Below, in pieces: positions 33,720-36,349 of a stretch of 36,349 nucleotides of DNA; position 1 is the stretch's first letter; every line of letters begins with the position of its first letter. This stretch comes from a bacterium (GTDB taxonomy: Bacteria > SZUA-182 > DTGQ01): contig JAILZY010000030.1 of the NCBI GenBank assembly GCA_023512255.1, forward strand, positions 1-36,349, in the 5' to 3' direction. Below the pieces are notes generated by a model. That model was not told the DNA's origin. It saw nothing but the letters and a program-made list of their open reading frames with translations, and ran no database searches. The position numbers and the translations under genes were made by a program.

Positions 33720-34481
33720 CTACAGGCTACAGGGATCGTCTAGCCTAAGAGGCCGATCAACCCAGAGCGCCTCACCATACTTGACATTAATCAATGAGCC
33801 AAAATAGCGGCACCTTGACTCTACATGGAATGCATAATCAGAAACCCCAATGGTTCGATAGGGTTGGCTGTCCTCTTCAGAAGGAAAGATCTGCGATCGG
33901 TAGGCTGATAGGGCTTCCATCTTCCGGGGGAATTCAGCGGTGATATCGACCACAAAGGTAGGGATCAGGGGTTGATGAGCAGGATAGTAGTAAATCCGTC
34001 GAGGATAGTGGGGGGGATAGCCAAGGTCTAGTTTGGCTAGTCTGGCCTGGAAGAAAGCTTGCTGAACGATCCTGCCTGCAGCAGCATGATCCGGGTGCCA
34101 GTCCTCAAAGTATGGGGCAAGGATAATTGAGGGCCGAAGCTTTCGAATCAGGCGGGCAGCGGCCAGGATCTGGTCATAACCTGCGGTTAGGCGACTGTCG
34201 CCAAGATTGAGATTTTCTCGCACATCCACAGCCAGCAGCCGGCTGGCCTGGGCTGTTTCCTGGGCCCTGAGCTGCGCTGTTCCTCGCGAGCCCATCTCCC
34301 CGCGGGTCAAATCCGCAATGCCTGTCCGGTAGCCCCTATTTTTCATTTTGATGAGTAAGCCTCCAAGGCAGATTTCTACATCATCGGGATGGGCGCCAAA
34401 GGCCAGGAGGTCAACCGAAGGAGACTCTTTGTTTGCTGCCTGCTGCTGATGGCCAAAAAGGGTATGGTGCTCTGGCGTCAT
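33720..34481 (-). CDS. bshB1: PIG-L family deacetylase, bacillithiol BshB1 type
   Basis: A zinc-dependent deacetylase expected to remove acetyl from GlcNAc-malate, the second step of bacillithiol synthesis. The metal motif AHPDDVEI is near residue 34. LTRGEMGSRGT and HPDHAAAG are also typical, and length (253 residues) suits BshB1. I chose ATG 34481 with GAGGAG about ten bases upstream; an in-frame ATG at 34562 would overlap bshC. The gene follows bshC on the same strand, which is the main support for the bacillithiol role. Without it, another PIG-L deacetylase would be possible. bshA, the glycosyltransferase, is not in the window. Confidence 0.88.
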   Translation of the reverse strand: MTPEHHTLFGHQQQAANKESPSVDLLAFGAHPDDVEICLGGLLIKMKNRGYRTGIADLTRGEMGSRGTAQLRAQETAQASRLLAVDVRENLNLGDSRLTAGYDQILAAARLIRKLRPSIILAPYFEDWHPDHAAAGRIVQQAFFQARLAKLDLGYPPHYPRRIYYYPAHQPLIPTFVVDITAEFPRKMEALSAYRSQIFPSEEDSQPYRTIGVSDYAFHVESRCRYFGSLINVKYGEALWVDRPLRLDDPCSL

Positions 34482-34512
34482 GAGATTTTTTCTCCTCAAA
34501 TCTTTTTTTAAA

Positions 34513-35847
34513 TCAGCCTGAAATTTCAAGCTGATAGTGGTAAAAATAGTTTTCAAGCTCAAGGGCCTGGATAGCTGTCAAAAAATCCGGGCCATAGTGA
34601 CTGAGAAGGTAGAAGATATTGAGCTTTCGCTCCTGGGGATAATCGTCCCTGAGGATGCAGGATGAGCGATCATGAAGAGTAGCGCTGAGTCGAGGCAAAA
34701 TGATCGGCATCTTGAGGCCGAAATACTCATATACGCCCTTGATCTGGGCTAAGTAGCCGATCTCGGCCGGGCCAGCCAGATAGCAGAGGGTGGGGAATAG
34801 AAGCTCGGAGAAAACAGGCCGAAGGTAAACATTGGGGCTAAAGCGCTCGGGTTGGAGCTGAAATAAATCTTGCAATTGCTCACGGGAATAGGCCTGGTTT
34901 TCAGTATGAAAGAGCTTACCATCCCAGATAACCTTCTCACGGCGCTGTCCCTGGTAGAGAAAGAATGGGCATTGCTGAGGATGATGTGGCAGTTGGCGGC
35001 GAAAGCCGCGTCGCTCAAGCTCCCGGCCTGCCTGATCGACTATTTGGGGAAGTGCCAGGGGATCATCAGCCAAAATTTTTTCCCACAAGGGTTTGGCTAG
35101 CCGCTTTATGGCGCCGTGGTTTGGCTCGATCAGAATCAGCCCCCAAGGGCCGAAGAGGGTCAGCATCAGCCGGGCAAACCACTCACCCAAGGTGGCGGAT
35201 TGGGCCAGGCTGTTTTGGATGATCTGCTCAACCCATTGACAATAGCTGGTCGGTGAGAGGAGCTTCTTTAATTCTTTCAAGAATGAGGCCAATTTTTTCC
35301 CACGCAGGGGAAGGAGTCCGATCGGCTGCTTAAAGTGACCGCGGCGGGGCCGAATGGACAATCTAAGGTAGCCTCCGTTGTTTCCAGACTCATCAGGCCA
35401 GAAAAGTGAGGTAGCCTCCTCAGGGTTGTGGTCTTCTGAAGCGATCCAGAAGATCGGAATTGTGATTAGATTGAAAACCTGCCTGATTTCCTGGGCCTTT
35501 TGCAGGCAGGATATAGTCTTATAGATAGTATACAGAGGGCCGGTCAAGAGGCCTGGTTGCTGGCCGCTCATAATGACCAGGGTTTTCGGATCATTCAGGT
35601 GGGCGATCTGGGCCAGGGTTTCAGCTGTCGCACCCAGCCTTTGGTGATAGTCGTGGAGATGGGCAGTGAGAGTTTGGCGATGGGAAAATGCCTGCTTTCG
35701 GAGAGAGGCGATCTTCTCATTCACCTGATCTTGATTAAAGTGCAGGAAGGATGAAAAACTGCTTGGCTCTTTCGCGTAGGCATTGAGGAAGGTGCCTGCG
35801 GGGAGAATTTCAGAAAAGTTAATCTTCTCTTTTATCCTAACCTGCAT
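34513..35847 (-). CDS. bshC: Bacillithiol synthase BshC, shortened form lacking the coiled coil
   Basis: A putative cysteine-adding enzyme for the last step of bacillithiol synthesis. The core shows MSGQQPGLLTGPLYTIYKTISC, PIFWIASEDHNPEEA, LRPVFSELLFPTLCYLAGPAEIGYLAQ and MPIILPRLSATLHD, all typical. Family members are about 530-550 residues and carry a helical coiled coil of about 100 residues after the RLSATL region. Here only about ten residues separate LHD (residue 393) from the normal C-terminal PQERKLNIFYLLSHYGPDFL (404 onward), giving 444 residues in an intact frame. AGAGG lies five bases before ATG 35847. It overlaps or abuts bshB1, so the two form an operon. Confidence 0.88.
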   Translation of the reverse strand: MQVRIKEKINFSEILPAGTFLNAYAKEPSSFSSFLHFNQDQVNEKIASLRKQAFSHRQTLTAHLHDYHQRLGATAETLAQIAHLNDPKTLVIMSGQQPGLLTGPLYTIYKTISCLQKAQEIRQVFNLITIPIFWIASEDHNPEEATSLFWPDESGNNGGYLRLSIRPRRGHFKQPIGLLPLRGKKLASFLKELKKLLSPTSYCQWVEQIIQNSLAQSATLGEWFARLMLTLFGPWGLILIEPNHGAIKRLAKPLWEKILADDPLALPQIVDQAGRELERRGFRRQLPHHPQQCPFFLYQGQRREKVIWDGKLFHTENQAYSREQLQDLFQLQPERFSPNVYLRPVFSELLFPTLCYLAGPAEIGYLAQIKGVYEYFGLKMPIILPRLSATLHDRSSCILRDDYPQERKLNIFYLLSHYGPDFLTAIQALELENYFYHYQLEISG

Positions 35848-36275
35848 ATTAGCCTCTGTCGCTTTAGGGTAATTGCATGAAAATTTAAGTGGTTTTTTCG
35901 CTAAGTGGTCTTTTCGCTAATAAAGTGCGCAATTTGGGCGGGCATAGAGGCCCGCCCCTACAATTGATTTGGTAACCCCTACAATTGATTGGGTAATGAT
36001 CCGCCGCGCACTTGTGTTGTTACGCACTTGGCGAAAGAACCACTAAGTGGTCTTTTAGCTAAGTGCAAGAGTAGATCTCGATTCTCCCCTCTATCTTCTT
36101 CTTAGGGTGATTATACAATGACTATCATTTGCCTGACAAGAGATTCATCAGAGGGCATGTTGGAGATGTTTCACAATTCTATGGAGAGAGCACGATATTT
36201 GACAATAAAACTAAAAACTAGGGAAGGGTAGGGAGGAGATCAGCTTTTTATTTCCCTGAAGATCTTGGATAACAG
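35848..36275. other. Intergenic region upstream of bshC
   Basis: About 430 bases. A family A repeat occupies 35903-36044, with a partial end-like copy (AAGTGGTCTTTTAGCTAAGT) following at 36045. The remaining 200 bases hold no clear gene. TTGACA occurs near 36199 but has no good -10 partner. Confidence 0.5.
35903..36044. repeat. Interspersed repeat family A, longest copy
   Basis: The left end AAGTGGTCTTTTCGCTAATA continues to AAAGTGCGCAA; the right end TACGCACTTGGCGAAAGAAC continues to CACT and is its imperfect inverted repeat. The inside has GGGCGGGC/GCCCGCCC, able to form a hairpin, and two tandem CCCCTACAATTGATT(T/G)GGTAA units. It is the mirror of the copy at 76-206. Confidence 0.72.
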
Positions 36276-36349
36276 ATGTTCCCCATGTTTAAATTAGGAG
36301 GAGGAGATAAGCCGCAGGGGAAGGGTATTGAGGTAAAAGATAATAGTAT
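36276..36349 (+). CDS. Possible 5' end of a gene running out of the window
   Basis: An open frame begins ATG TTC CCC ATG TTT and stays open for 24 codons to the window edge (MFPMFKLGGGDKPQGKG...). The ribosome site is weak, and the open length is too short to be significant. It is recorded only because it is cut by the edge. Confidence 0.2.
   Translation, partial: MFPMFKLGGGDKPQGKGIEVKDNS

Noticed and set aside
1-36349. CRISPR array, tRNA or rRNA genes
   Set aside because: The repeats are dispersed rather than regularly spaced, and no cloverleaf or rRNA-like sequence was recognised.

Overview
The window looks like chromosomal DNA from an anaerobic, Gram-negative (two-membrane) bacterium. 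Rubrerythrin, rubredoxin and a glycyl-radical-activase-like radical SAM protein point to anaerobic life. Two or three predicted outer-membrane proteins and a phosphoheptose isomerase (LPS core heptose) point to an outer membrane. Bacillithiol-type genes (bshB1, bshC) and a sulfatase-like protein with ten TPRs would suit a Desulfobacterota-like lineage or a neighbouring candidate phylum. I cannot fix the taxon from the sequence alone. No rRNA, tRNA, CRISPR array, phage or transposase gene was seen.

Layout. 1-206: ends of two interspersed repeat families. 280-1242 (-): patatin-like lipase. 1243-2185: a long non-coding stretch with two inverted-repeat elements. 2186-8175 (+): a chaperone block, dnaK-grpE-cbpA-like J protein-cbpM-like adapter, then htpG. 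8620-10009 (+): an SCP2-like protein and a radical SAM activase whose N-terminus is split by a frameshift in a run of ten T. 10364-11626 (+): rubrerythrin with a near-consensus promoter, then a small rubredoxin. 11998-14242 (+): phoU and an LbtU-like porin, closed by a strong terminator. 14409-15233 (-): mutM. 15401-17712 (+): a secreted protein with a duplicated TPR module, overlapping a small DUF465-like gene.

17872-26087 (+): nearly complete machinery for the shared branched-chain amino acid steps, ilvD-ilvB-ilvB-ilvN-ilvN-(outer-membrane barrel)-ilvC. Both acetolactate synthase subunits are duplicated, and the ketoacid reductoisomerase has an unusual cofactor loop. It is followed by psd, gmhA, a deoxyhypusine-synthase-like protein and tlyA, ending at a bidirectional terminator (29589-29645). 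On the minus strand lie a Gly/Tyr/Ser/Leu-rich secreted protein, the sulfatase-TPR protein, and a bshC-bshB1 pair whose BshC appears to have lost its coiled coil.

The most unusual overall feature is the density of small non-coding repeats: at least four families, A to D, in about 36 kb. One element (C) appears to have inserted into another (B). B copies also lie inside the ilv operon and abut the start codon of a gene. The strongest single-gene observations are the T10 frameshift in the radical SAM gene, the BshC deletion, the duplicated ilvB/ilvN set, and the reductoisomerase loop that suggests NADH use.
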